Below are positions 1-8,707 of a stretch of 64,000 bases of DNA, in pieces. The DNA lies in NCBI GenBank assembly GCA_942492965.1, contig OW818656.1:1984001-2048000 (forward strand), written 5' to 3'. Position 1 is the first letter of the stretch. The number at the start of each line of letters is the position of its first letter. The notes beneath the pieces are model-generated. The model did not search any database. It had not been told where the DNA came from and saw nothing but the letters and a program-made list of their open reading frames with translations. This DNA comes from Sphingosinicella sp942492965. Lineage in GTDB: Bacteria > Pseudomonadota > Alphaproteobacteria > Sphingomonadales > Sphingomonadaceae. The position numbers and the translations under genes are program-made.

Positions 1-1
1 G

Positions 2-58
2 GTTGCCGATGTCATCGTACAAACACTTAACGCGATCCGGGAGCGCTGGAGGCGCTGA
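2..58 (+). CDS. C-terminal tail of a gene cut by the window start
   Basis: An open frame enters from the left edge and encodes VADVIVQTLNAIRERWRR before a TGA stop at 56-58. The amphipathic, Arg-rich end looks like a normal protein C-terminus. Only 18 codons are visible, so the family cannot be named and the frame itself is only moderately supported. Confidence 0.35.
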   Translation, partial: VADVIVQTLNAIRERWRR

Positions 59-182
59 GCCGTAACGCGGCGGTTCCGCGAATTCTCTCTTCTTCACTGT
101 CAAGTCCGCACAGGTCATCTGTGCCAAATTCGCCTCCGAACTCTTGATCGAGCGGCCACGCGCGACAGCTTTAGGGGAAGCG

Positions 183-887
183 ATGAATAGGATGGTACTG
201 GTTGCGTTCGCGCTTGGGCTTCATCAGGCGCGTGACGCCCATGCGGATACATCGCAAATTGCGGCGAGCGTAACGCTCGGCACTGACAGGGTTTGGCGGG
301 GCCTTTCTCAAACCCGGGGAAATCCGGGGATGGAAGGGGAAGCGAAATGGAACCACGCGGACGGTCCCGTCGCCGGCCTCGTCGTTGCCGACCACAGATC
401 GGACCAAACGGGGAAATCCGGCGCGGCGATCACCCCGTTCGTCGCCTTCAACAAGGATATCGCGGGCTTCAATATCGATGCGGGATATCTGTATCGCGGC
501 GTAACCGGAGCGCGAAATCGCGACTTCAGTGAAGTGACGATTTCCGCCGGCCGCCACGTCGGAAAGCTGCGCACGCGTCTCGGTATATTTTATTCGTGGC
601 ACCACTATCTTCCGGGCCAGAATACCTACACGTATTTCGATACACGTATGCCGCTCGCAGAAGTGGCGGGTTTACCGCTGGCCGTCACGGGCCATCTCGG
701 CGTCTTCGATGCGCGCGGCAGCGCCGATGATTATGTGGATTGGCGTGTCGGCCTCACGACCAAGGTGCATGGGGTGAGCCTGAGCGCAAACCTCTCACAT
801 GCCGATGTCGATGCCGAGCGCTCCCGACTCGAAGGCGCACGGCACGGCGGCACGCGCTTTGTGGGTACGGCATTCCTGTTGTTCTGA
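183..887 (+). CDS. TorF-family putative outer-membrane porin
   Basis: This is a 234-residue outer-membrane protein of the TorF / Gcw_chp family. After a signal peptide (MNRMVLVAFALGLHQARDAHA) it starts with the typical beta-barrel opening, TSQIAASVTLGTDRVWRGLSQT, followed by alternating strands and a C-terminal strand ending in Phe (TAFLLF). Its role is known only by family: a putative porin whose substrate is not defined. I place the start at the ATG at 183, because AGGGGAAG lies just upstream and this start opens directly into the signal peptide. An in-frame TTG at 144 would add 13 poorly fitting residues. It is convergent with the permease gene, with a shared hairpin between them. Confidence 0.75.
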   Translation: MNRMVLVAFALGLHQARDAHADTSQIAASVTLGTDRVWRGLSQTRGNPGMEGEAKWNHADGPVAGLVVADHRSDQTGKSGAAITPFVAFNKDIAGFNIDAGYLYRGVTGARNRDFSEVTISAGRHVGKLRTRLGIFYSWHHYLPGQNTYTYFDTRMPLAEVAGLPLAVTGHLGVFDARGSADDYVDWRVGLTTKVHGVSLSANLSHADVDAERSRLEGARHGGTRFVGTAFLLF

Positions 888-903
888 AACACTCGAATTT
901 GCA

Positions 904-929
904 AGCCTGAGACGATCCGGTCTCAGGCT
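904..929. terminator. Hairpin terminator between convergent genes
   Basis: The arms AGCCTGAGAC (904-913) and GTCTCAGGCT (920-929) form a perfect 10-bp stem with a six-base loop. The right arm includes the stop codon of the minus-strand permease gene. It sits 16 nt after the porin stop, so it can serve both convergent genes. There is no strong T-run on either side. Confidence 0.55.
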
Positions 930-2026
930 CCTCTCTCTATCTTGTCCGCGGCCTTCAAGCGCCAAAGACCGACCGTGAACAGCGGGATGACAAGCACGGC
1001 CAGGAAATAGGCGGCGCTGTAGCGATAGCCTTGTCCGATCAGATCGACGAGGCCCACCGCCGTTGCCGCAAAGATCGCAACGACCATGACGACCAGCGCC
1101 ACGAGCGGGCGAACGACCGCCGGAAGAGGCGTGCTGTGGTCGGCAGCCGCCCGCGCGATGCGTTCGTTGAAGCCGTGCAGCAGGCCGACGCCCGTTTTCA
1201 CGAGCGCGCCGATGATCACGAACTGGATCATCAGCGCGATGACCGGATGACCGAGCCGGTCCAGTACGAACTGAACGGGAAGCGTCGAATCCGCGATTTC
1301 CGGGTAGAAGCTCGAAAGCGTCATCAGGAATGCGAAGCCGGGCAATAGGATCAGGGGGCCGGCGAGCGCGCCCGCGACGAACGCTTCGCGCCGGCTCGCG
1401 AAATTGCGCGCCACGAAGATCAGCACAGGCAGCAGCGGGATGTTGTAAGCCATGTAGCTGAGGCCGTTCCACAAGGTGGCCTTCGGCTTGACCGGCGCGG
1501 CCGCGAGCGCGGCCGAGAGATCGTCTCCGAAGCGCATGACGACGAGCACGAACAGCAGCAGGTAGGTCGCGTAGAAGAGGATCGACCATGCCGAGATCAG
1601 CCGCTCGACGAAGCTGTTTCCGAAGAACACCAGAGCCGCGACGATCGCCATGAAGATCACCGCGCTCAGCCAAAGGGGCCAGCCTGCGAGTTCGAGCATA
1701 AGTTCGCCCGCCGCGGCGGAGACGACCGCGAGCACGAGCACGAGGCTCGCGAGATAGCCGATCTCGAACAGGATGCAGAGCCGCCCGAGCAATATGCCCA
1801 TAAAGCTGTTGTAGTCATAAGCGCGGAAGCGGCGCGCGAGTTCGAAGGCGATCATCGCGCTGGCGCTGAACAGCACCGCGGTTAGTCCCATGCCGATCAG
1901 CGCAGCGGCCGGTCCCATCGAGACGAAGAATTCGACGAGTTCGCGCCCCGTCGCGTAACCGCCGCCGACAAGGACGGCCTGGATGACGAGGCCGGGTACG
2001 ACATAACGTTGAATGATCTGAAACAT
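923..2026 (-). CDS. YkvI-family membrane protein (putative permease)
   Basis: This 367-residue protein is integral to the inner membrane, with about ten hydrophobic segments and few loops. The N-terminus VPGLVIQAVLVGGGYATGRE and the later WNGLSYMAYNIPLLPVL segment are characteristic of the YkvI family, which resembles amino-acid transporters of the LeuT type. No substrate is known for the family. It is the last gene of an operon with a TonB receptor and an alpha/beta hydrolase; the gap to the hydrolase gene is only 16 nt. The context suggests it moves a product of that hydrolase across the inner membrane, which is inference. Confidence 0.7.
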   Translation of the reverse strand: MFQIIQRYVVPGLVIQAVLVGGGYATGRELVEFFVSMGPAAALIGMGLTAVLFSASAMIAFELARRFRAYDYNSFMGILLGRLCILFEIGYLASLVLVLAVVSAAAGELMLELAGWPLWLSAVIFMAIVAALVFFGNSFVERLISAWSILFYATYLLLFVLVVMRFGDDLSAALAAAPVKPKATLWNGLSYMAYNIPLLPVLIFVARNFASRREAFVAGALAGPLILLPGFAFLMTLSSFYPEIADSTLPVQFVLDRLGHPVIALMIQFVIIGALVKTGVGLLHGFNERIARAAADHSTPLPAVVRPLVALVVMVVAIFAATAVGLVDLIGQGYRYSAAYFLAVLVIPLFTVGLWRLKAADKIERGA

Positions 2027-2042
2027 GCTTTCCCCAACCCGT

Positions 2043-3659
2043 TCAATCGTTGCAGGCCGAAACGGCGGAGGCCCATGGCCCGAGCCGCATTCCGGCAGGA
2101 TCGTTTGCAGGTACGCTGGCGCGTACCTTATCCGTGGTGCAGCCGCGCGCCGCGTTGAAGGCGAGCCACCAGCGGCGAACGTGCGCGGCGTCGTGGGCGC
2201 GGGCTTCCGGAAAGCGCTTGTAGAAACCCGCCGGGAAATCGTTCGCCTCGCCCTTCACGTGGCGGTCTAGAAAGTCGAGCGCCGCATCGTTCATCAGCCG
2301 GATGCCGCGATCTGCGTCGATGGTTCCATAAAGCCGGGCCTTGAAGGGATCGCGCGCCGCAAAAAGCAAATCCATGAGCCCGAGGTGGCGCATCGTTTCC
2401 ACGCGCATCCGGTAGATGCCCGGCGTTTCGCCGGCCACGGCCCAGCGTTCGTAGGCATAGTCCGTCGGATTAGTATCCGGATCGTCGAGCTGCGACGAGG
2501 CGAACTTCTGGCCTGTAAGCATCAGCAGCAGCGGCCGGCCGAGATCGGCGTTGTAGAGCGAGAAGTCGAAGCTCTCCCCGTCGAGGTTGATCGCTGCTCG
2601 GCAGTTCGCGATGCGGGCGCAGGCAGACGGGGCCGTGGACCCGCCGAAAGACATGCCCGCGACGGCGACACGGCTGAAATCGGCGGTCTCGATGATCGCT
2701 GCAACCGAACCCGGGGCGGCACTTTCGAGCGCGCCGAGCACGAAGAGATTGTCGTCGCGCCAGGCATGGGCGCTCGCGTTGATTCGGTGCGCGGCCGATC
2801 CTGCATCATAGAGGGACAGGCCCTTGAAACGGCCTTCCTCGGTTGCGGCGCCCATGAAGGTCGCGATGCCCTGTTCCAGGGCTTTCGTGGCCTCCGAATC
2901 TTCCGTGCCGCCCATGAACGGCGGGATCTCGTGACCGTCGGCGAAGCGGTACGTCACTGAATCGCCCGGATGCCCGATGCTAACGACGATGTAGCCGTGG
3001 CTCGCGAGGTGCTCGGCAATCGCGGTGTTCTGTTCCTTGTAGGACCAGAAACCGTGGTTGAGGAGAACGACCGGCCATTTTCCGGAGGCAGCGCGAATGC
3101 CCTCCATGCCGTTTGCGCGGACGGAGGCGAGCGACGTGTAGAGGAACCACGGCTCTCCGAAGTTGCTGCCCAGCGACATGGCCTCGGTCCGGCCGGTATA
3201 CGCCGCGCGTGGCGCCGTCTCACCGGCCGCACCCGGATACCAGATACGCACAGGTAGGCGTCTCGGTTCACCCGTCGGGCGACCGAGCACACCACGACGC
3301 GCCGTATCGGTCATCTCAATTGCAATCGTCCCGACCGGATGCACGCCTCCCGGCGCAGGTAGGCTGAACACCGGAAAAAACCAGAACGGAAGCGCCGACA
3401 ACACGGCACCAGCAGCAAGCACCGCTCCGGCAACACGAAGCGACGCACGACCGCGCCATACGAGAAACGCGGCACCGAGGGTCACGAGGGTTCCAGGCAG
3501 CGCCTGCCACTGCAGCCCCGCGAGCGCGACGCTGCTCGCGATGAGCGCGGCAGCAACAGCGAGCCCCAGCCCCGCGCGACGGGCGCCAAGCAGGGTGAGC
3601 GCGGCCAGCAGCGCGAGCGCCGCGATCAGAACGGCACCGCTCGCGCTCATGCCTGCCAT
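2043..3659 (-). CDS. Membrane-anchored alpha/beta hydrolase, PAF-acetylhydrolase-like
   Basis: The 538-residue protein has about four hydrophobic segments in residues 1-100, then an alpha/beta-hydrolase domain. The nucleophile elbow is GMSFGG with Ser337, and GHPGD near residue 230 and the LLNHGFWSYKEQ segment near 200 resemble the platelet-activating-factor acetylhydrolase / dienelactone hydrolase group. It probably cleaves an ester or amide at the outer face of the inner membrane. The start lies 1 nt after the stop of the TonB-receptor gene and the permease gene follows, so the three form one operon. The substrate is unknown. The fused N-terminal membrane domain is unusual for soluble PAF-AH relatives. 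Confidence 0.7.
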   Translation of the reverse strand: MAGMSASGAVLIAALALLAALTLLGARRAGLGLAVAAALIASSVALAGLQWQALPGTLVTLGAAFLVWRGRASLRVAGAVLAAGAVLSALPFWFFPVFSLPAPGGVHPVGTIAIEMTDTARRGVLGRPTGEPRRLPVRIWYPGAAGETAPRAAYTGRTEAMSLGSNFGEPWFLYTSLASVRANGMEGIRAASGKWPVVLLNHGFWSYKEQNTAIAEHLASHGYIVVSIGHPGDSVTYRFADGHEIPPFMGGTEDSEATKALEQGIATFMGAATEEGRFKGLSLYDAGSAAHRINASAHAWRDDNLFVLGALESAAPGSVAAIIETADFSRVAVAGMSFGGSTAPSACARIANCRAAINLDGESFDFSLYNADLGRPLLLMLTGQKFASSQLDDPDTNPTDYAYERWAVAGETPGIYRMRVETMRHLGLMDLLFAARDPFKARLYGTIDADRGIRLMNDAALDFLDRHVKGEANDFPAGFYKRFPEARAHDAAHVRRWWLAFNAARGCTTDKVRASVPANDPAGMRLGPWASAVSACND

Positions 3660-3660
3660 T

Positions 3661-5718
3661 TCAGAAGGCGCGCCCGATGGTCAGGCGAACCGTGCGGGAA
3701 TCGCCACGCATGATGAGCGTCTGATCATAGGAGGTCGGAAAATACTTGCGATCGAAGGCGTTGTCGATGTTGAGCTGCGCCCGCCATCCGTCCTTCTCGT
3801 AGCTGATGTTGCCGCCAACAACGACATAGCCGGGCAGGTAGAAGGTGTTGGGCAGATCGCCCGCCTGCTTCGAATAGCCGGTGATGCCACCGCTGAAGCC
3901 GAAGCCTTCGAGTGCGCCTTCCTCGATCGTGTACTTCACATAGGCGTTCACCGAATGACGCGGCACGTTGGCCGTCCAGTCGCCGCTCGGCGTCGTGCTG
4001 TCCGACACGACCTTCGCCCGCGTATAGGCATAAGCGAAGAGCGCCTCCCAGCCTCCCCCGAGCCGAAGCTGGCTGTCGAACTCGAAGCCGCGGCTGCGCT
4101 GCTTGCCGGTGACGATGTAGGACGACGGGTCGAACGGGTCGGAGGTGGCGAGGTTGCTGCGGGTCAGCTCGTAAACGGCCGCGGTCACGCTGATCCGGCC
4201 GCCCATCAGCGCCGTCTTCACGCCGAGCTCGAACTGTTCGCCTTCTTCCGGCGGCACCGGCCGGCCGTCCCCCGTGTAGTAGCCGGGCTGCGGGTTGAAG
4301 GAGCGCGACCAGCTTGCGTATCCGGCGACCTCGTCGACGAAGCGGTAATTCATGCCGACGCGGGGCGTGAATTTCGAATGGGTGACGGTCTCGAAACCAT
4401 CATCGCTCTTCATCCGGCTCCAGCGTCCGCCCGCCGTGAAGGTCAGGCGCTCGGTAAGCCGGATCGCATCCTGCATGTAGATGCCGATGTTCGTCGAATC
4501 CGTGTGCGTCGGAGAGGGCTCCAGCACCGGCTTGTAGAGATTGAAATCCGGATCGAAGAGATCGAGGACAGGCAGGTCGTCAAAATTCAGATAATAGGTC
4601 TGGCTGTCGCTGGTGTCGGAATATTCGGCGCCGATCGTCAGGTTATGTTCGATATTGCCGGTATGGAGGCGCGCGTTGACCCCGCTATCCGTCGATAGCT
4701 TCCGCAGGTTGCGATCCTGCTCGAAGACATACAGATAGAAATCTCGCTGGTTGTCGGGATCGAGGAAAAGACCGTTGTAGAGATTGTCCCAGCGCGGCCG
4801 ATACCAGGCGAGGCGGACGTTCTGATAGAAATCGACACTGTCGGAAAATGTGTGCCGCAGCTGGTAGCCGAGGCTGTAATAATTATTCTCCACCCGGCTC
4901 GGGTACAGCGAGCTGCCGATATAGCGGCGATAGGGAATCTTGCCGTTGACGTTCGGAAGAACCGTGCCCTGCGCAGGGAGACCGGCCACGTCCATGTTCT
5001 CCTCGTGCTGGAACTGAGCCAGCAGCGTGAGAGTCGTGCGCTCGCCGATCTCGAAGGTGAGCGACGGCGCTATATAGAAGCGCTCGATGCCTTTCACCTG
5101 GTCCACGAACGAACCTTCGCGGCGATAGGTGGCGAACACGCGGCCGTACACACTCTGCGCGTCGTTGAACGATCCGCCGAAATCCAAGGTAGGCTTGTAA
5201 TAGCCGAAGCTGCCGATGCCGAACTCGATTTCGGCAAAACTCTCCTTGCGCGGCTTGCGGCTGTTCAGGTTGACGAGACCGCCGACCGAACCCTGGCCGT
5301 AAAGCGAGGACGATGGGCCTTTCAGAACCTCGATCGATTCAAACGCCGACGGCTCGACATTGGCGCTGGTTTCGCGCTGAAGGCCATCGACATAAATGAA
5401 GTCGGAGGCATCGAAGCCGCGGATGCGGAAGAAGTCGAAGCCTGTGGCGATGCCGCTCGGCTGGACACCGGCAACGTTGCGGAGCGCGTCTTCGAGCAGG
5501 CTGACATTCTGATCGCGCAGCAGCGCGGCCGAAAACACCTGAATATTCTGCGGTGTATCGAGCAGCGGCATATCGGCTTTCGTTGCCTGCTGCCGGTTCA
5601 CGGCTGTCACGATGATCTCGCTGCTGTCGGCATCCTGCGCGGCGGCCACCGCCGGAATCGATGCGCCCAACAGCAGCGCGCCCGCAAGCGTTGGTAGATG
5701 TCTAGTCATGGTGAACAT
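3661..5718 (-). CDS. TonB-dependent receptor, siderophore-receptor type
   Basis: This 685-residue outer-membrane transporter has a signal peptide ending near AAAQ, a TonB-box-like SEIIVTAV, a plug domain (residues about 50-160, with FFRIRGFD and IEVLKGPSSSLYGQGSVGG), a 22-strand-type barrel, and a terminal Phe (TIGRAF). The plug resembles FhuA/FoxA-type siderophore receptors. However, the operon holds a hydrolase and a permease rather than iron genes, and a D-glutamate-type epimerase lies across the promoter. A non-siderophore ligand is therefore possible. It is the first gene of the minus-strand operon. Confidence 0.85.
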   Translation of the reverse strand: MFTMTRHLPTLAGALLLGASIPAVAAAQDADSSEIIVTAVNRQQATKADMPLLDTPQNIQVFSAALLRDQNVSLLEDALRNVAGVQPSGIATGFDFFRIRGFDASDFIYVDGLQRETSANVEPSAFESIEVLKGPSSSLYGQGSVGGLVNLNSRKPRKESFAEIEFGIGSFGYYKPTLDFGGSFNDAQSVYGRVFATYRREGSFVDQVKGIERFYIAPSLTFEIGERTTLTLLAQFQHEENMDVAGLPAQGTVLPNVNGKIPYRRYIGSSLYPSRVENNYYSLGYQLRHTFSDSVDFYQNVRLAWYRPRWDNLYNGLFLDPDNQRDFYLYVFEQDRNLRKLSTDSGVNARLHTGNIEHNLTIGAEYSDTSDSQTYYLNFDDLPVLDLFDPDFNLYKPVLEPSPTHTDSTNIGIYMQDAIRLTERLTFTAGGRWSRMKSDDGFETVTHSKFTPRVGMNYRFVDEVAGYASWSRSFNPQPGYYTGDGRPVPPEEGEQFELGVKTALMGGRISVTAAVYELTRSNLATSDPFDPSSYIVTGKQRSRGFEFDSQLRLGGGWEALFAYAYTRAKVVSDSTTPSGDWTANVPRHSVNAYVKYTIEEGALEGFGFSGGITGYSKQAGDLPNTFYLPGYVVVGGNISYEKDGWRAQLNIDNAFDRKYFPTSYDQTLIMRGDSRTVRLTIGRAF

Positions 5719-5840
5719 TCCCCCCTATAGCCTCCGTATTTGCGAGGCACTCTAATGCGCCGCATGCGTGGTGCTTTGCATTTTGCCCGGCCGACTATTC
5801 ACTTCGGCGGGTTCGTCCGGAAAATTCCGCCCCGTGGCGC

Positions 5841-5850
5841 ATTTGCAAAT
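5841..5850. promoter_or_regulatory. Palindrome ATTTGCAAAT in the divergent promoter
   Basis: A perfect 10-bp palindrome lies in the 206-nt gap between the TonB receptor (leftward) and dgcA (rightward). It could be an operator, for example for the AraC protein encoded nearby, but no second copy was seen. The dgcA ribosome-binding site GGAGG is at 5915-5919. Confidence 0.25.
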
Positions 5851-5924
5851 CGCCTGCATCAAAGCGGCAAGTCGCCCGCGCCGTTCGCGGGCAATCTCGG
5901 CATCAGACCCGACCGGAGGATGCC

Positions 5925-6914
5925 ATGATCGAGTTCGAATTCCATACCGAACGCTGGCCGATGCGTTCGCCCTTCCGTATTTCCGGGATCACTTTCACCG
6001 ATGCGGAACTGTTCGTCGTCGAGATTCGCGACGGCGCGCATATAGGCCGCGGCGAGGCCTGCGGCGTCTATTACCGGGGCGATCTGCCCCCGGCGATGAC
6101 GATGCAGGCGGAGGCCGTGGCGGAGAGCGTCAGGCAAGGCGCGGATCGCGCGGCACTGCAATCGCTGCTGCCCGCGGGCGGCGCGCGCAACGCGATCGAT
6201 TGCGCGCTTTGGGAGCTGGAGGCGCGCCGCGCGGGCACTCCGGTCTGGGCGCTTGCCGGGCTGGAGCGTGCCGATCCGCTGCCCACCGTGTTCACGATCG
6301 GCATCGACGCGCCGGAGCGTATGGCCGCCGCAGCCGCCGCGATGACCCATGCGAAGGCAATCAAGCTGAAGCTCTCTGGAGACGACACGGACGCCCGGCG
6401 GGTCGAGAAGGTGCGCGCCGCGCGCCCGGACGCGTGGCTCGGTGTCGACGCCAACCGAGGCTTCACGATCGACGGCATAAACGCGCTGATCCCCGTGCTC
6501 GAAATGGCCGGCGTCTCGCTTCTCGAACAGCCCCTGGCGATCGGCGACGAGGCGGCGATGGCAGGTCTGGACGGTTCAATACCGACGGCGGCGGACGAAA
6601 GCGTGCAGGATTGCGGCGATCTCGAAGCGCTTGGCGGGCTGTTCGACATCGTCAACATCAAGCTCGACAAGTGCGGGGGGCTGACGCACGCCTTGGAGAT
6701 GGAACGCCGGGCGCGTAGCCTCGGCTTCGGCGTCATGGTAGGCAACATGACCGGAACGTCGTGGTCGCAGGCTCCGGCGTTCGTTCTCGGCCAGCGTTGC
6801 GATTACCGCGATCTCGACGGCCCGACCTTTCTCGCCGAAGACCGCACGCCCGCGCTCTGGTATGCGGACGGCATGGTCTACTGCCCGGACATGGTATGGG
6901 GCGGCGCCGGCTGA
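5925..6914 (+). CDS. dgcA: Enolase-superfamily epimerase, probable N-acetyl-D-glutamate racemase DgcA
   Basis: The 329-residue protein belongs to the muconate-lactonizing / dipeptide-epimerase group of the enolase superfamily. The catalytic set is visible: Lys147-x-Lys149, metal ligands Asp175, Glu201 and Asp224 (motifs DAN, EQP, ADES) and the opposing Lys249 (KLDKCGG). Relatives epimerise L-Ala-D/L-Glu, but the DgcA subgroup converts N-acetyl-D-glutamate to the L form after DgcN has acetylated D-Glu. A DgcN homologue 3.5 kb away supports that reading. GGAGG lies 5 nt before the ATG. It is divergent from the TonB-receptor operon and ends 3 nt from the convergent peptidase gene. Dipeptide epimerase is the main alternative. 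Confidence 0.82.
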   Translation: MIEFEFHTERWPMRSPFRISGITFTDAELFVVEIRDGAHIGRGEACGVYYRGDLPPAMTMQAEAVAESVRQGADRAALQSLLPAGGARNAIDCALWELEARRAGTPVWALAGLERADPLPTVFTIGIDAPERMAAAAAAMTHAKAIKLKLSGDDTDARRVEKVRAARPDAWLGVDANRGFTIDGINALIPVLEMAGVSLLEQPLAIGDEAAMAGLDGSIPTAADESVQDCGDLEALGGLFDIVNIKLDKCGGLTHALEMERRARSLGFGVMVGNMTGTSWSQAPAFVLGQRCDYRDLDGPTFLAEDRTPALWYADGMVYCPDMVWGGAG

Positions 6915-6917
6915 GCG

Positions 6918-7586
6918 TTACATCAACAGGTCTTCGTAGAAGGCGCTGATCGGCCGGTCGGGGTGCCGGATCTGGATTTCCAGCACCCACAGCCCCGATG
7001 TCGGCGTGAAGGGGGCGTCCATCAGCGCACCGTCGAATTTCACCGCGTGCGGGAAGTCCGAAAGCCGGTGGCCGCACATGTCGAGGTTCAGCTCCCAGCC
7101 GAGCGCCGCCGCCTGCGCCTGCGCGAACTCGTAAAGGTCGGCGCCGGTCAGCCCTTCGCGCTGCCAGGCGTCCCGAACCGAGTCGTACACGGCGCGCACG
7201 TCGGCTGCCGCCTTCAGCATCTCCGGGTCGTTTCCAACCGTGAACGTCTCGCCGCCGTCGCCCTCATAGCCGCGCCAGACGGGACCGATGTCGATGAAGA
7301 AGATGTCGTCGTCACGCAGAATGACACCGGGTTCGGAGGGCTTTCCGAACGTCTTCAACGTATTGGACCCGAAGCGCACGTGAATCCCGTGCCAGCCGCG
7401 CAGCATGTCCCGCGCTTTCAGGGTCTGCCGCATCAGCGCGAGGGCATCCTCCTCGGCCATGCCCGGAGCGATCTGCGCCGCGACATCGCGGATCACCGCG
7501 CGCGTCCTTTCACGCGTTTCCAGCATCATGCTGAAATCATAATTGTCGCCACTCCGCTCTTGCTGCGCGCGCAGTTCGGTATTCAA
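6918..7586 (-). CDS. M24-family metallopeptidase (aminopeptidase P-like)
   Basis: This short, 222-residue M24 (pita-bread) protein lacks the N-terminal domain of aminopeptidase P. All five metal ligands can be placed: Asp99 (FIDIG), Asp110 (EGDGG), His173 (GHR), Glu203 (LEIQI) and Glu218 (FYEDLLM, at the very end). It is probably a cytoplasmic dipeptidase or Xaa-Pro-type hydrolase. The start appears to be TTG, with AGGA 7 nt upstream. It follows the araC gene by 19 nt and forms an operon with it and the amidase. In context it may trim peptides carrying the D-amino acid, which is inference. Confidence 0.75.
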   Translation of the reverse strand: MNTELRAQQERSGDNYDFSMMLETRERTRAVIRDVAAQIAPGMAEEDALALMRQTLKARDMLRGWHGIHVRFGSNTLKTFGKPSEPGVILRDDDIFFIDIGPVWRGYEGDGGETFTVGNDPEMLKAAADVRAVYDSVRDAWQREGLTGADLYEFAQAQAAALGWELNLDMCGHRLSDFPHAVKFDGALMDAPFTPTSGLWVLEIQIRHPDRPISAFYEDLLM

Positions 7587-7605
7587 TGCCTGTTCCTGTC
7601 GGATT

Positions 7606-8697
7606 TCAGTTTGCGCCGCTTTTCGGCTGGCGGCGGATGTTCTTCACGCGCAGTTCGTCATGCACGACATAGCGCATCTGGATCGGCGAAATGCCGAACG
7701 CGCTTTTGAAGGCGCGGGTGAAGCTCGCGGGATGTTCGTAGCCGGTTTCCAGTGCGATCTCGATCATTGAAAGCTTGCTGTCGCGGACGAGGTCGAGCGC
7801 GAGGTCCATTCGTACCTTGTCGCGGATGCGGCCCACCGAATCGCCGTAGATCATCTGGAAACCGAGCTGCAGGCGCTGGCGGGTAAGACCGACGGCCCCG
7901 GCGAGTTCCTGTACATTGAGCGGCTTGTCGAGTTTCGAACGGATCAGCTTCATGGCGTCTCGAAGCCGCTTGTGGTCCTGAGCGGAGAACTGGCCTTTTT
8001 CCTCGTGCTCCACCTCCTGCGAAAGATTGAACAGGATGTGGCAAGCCAGCTCCAGGGCCTTGGCCGTCAGGAAAGCATGCCGGAAACCGCCTTCGAAGGG
8101 CGGGCTGACCAGCTGGTGCGCGGCGAGGGAGGCTGAACGTGAGAGGGGAACCTTGCGGCACGGAAGGTTCCCGCCGTTCAGGATGAAGTCCGTGATCGTT
8201 GGCGGCAGGTCACGCGCCGTAAGCCCGGTCACGTGGAAAAGCGTCGTGCGCTCCAGCCATACGGTGACCCAGCGCAGATGCTTTCCGGGCGGATAGCTGC
8301 CTTCAAGCTGTTCGTCGGCCCGCGTGCCGTAGATCGTGCAGAATCCGTCCGCGAGTTCGCCTTCCGCGCCATCGGGCCCTTGCAGAGGGATATAGCCTTC
8401 AAGGACGGCCGATAGCGCCAGATAGTCAACCGACGTATAGCGGCGGGGCAGGGTTTGCGCCGCCACCATGTCGATAATTGCAATGCAGACGCCGTTGCCG
8501 AGCCGGTAGAAGTCCCAGCCTCCCTTCGCCACGGACGTGTCGTAGTCGTAGCGGAAGCCCAGACCGGAAGAGAGCGGCCGGCACCAGCCGTCCTCCGTGC
8601 GGGTCAACAGGCCATCGTCACGCCGCGCCTGCAGGCGACCCAGCATGTCTTCCATACTGCGTGTTACGTCGATCCGGGATGTGGTCGAAGAGCCCAT
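7606..8697 (-). CDS. AraC-family transcriptional regulator
   Basis: The 363-residue protein has an N-terminal cupin-like ligand-binding region and a C-terminal AraC DNA-binding domain (residues about 250-355). Its two helix-turn-helix units are seen at NVQELAGAVGLTRQRLQ and SMIEIALETGYEHPASFTRAFK. It sits between the amidase gene (10 nt upstream) and the peptidase gene in one operon. The likely targets are its own operon and the divergent dgcN promoter, and perhaps the dgcA/TonB-receptor promoter; no operator could be assigned with confidence. Confidence 0.88.
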   Translation of the reverse strand: MGSSTTSRIDVTRSMEDMLGRLQARRDDGLLTRTEDGWCRPLSSGLGFRYDYDTSVAKGGWDFYRLGNGVCIAIIDMVAAQTLPRRYTSVDYLALSAVLEGYIPLQGPDGAEGELADGFCTIYGTRADEQLEGSYPPGKHLRWVTVWLERTTLFHVTGLTARDLPPTITDFILNGGNLPCRKVPLSRSASLAAHQLVSPPFEGGFRHAFLTAKALELACHILFNLSQEVEHEEKGQFSAQDHKRLRDAMKLIRSKLDKPLNVQELAGAVGLTRQRLQLGFQMIYGDSVGRIRDKVRMDLALDLVRDSKLSMIEIALETGYEHPASFTRAFKSAFGISPIQMRYVVHDELRVKNIRRQPKSGAN

Positions 8698-8707
8698 CAG
8701 CGCGGGA

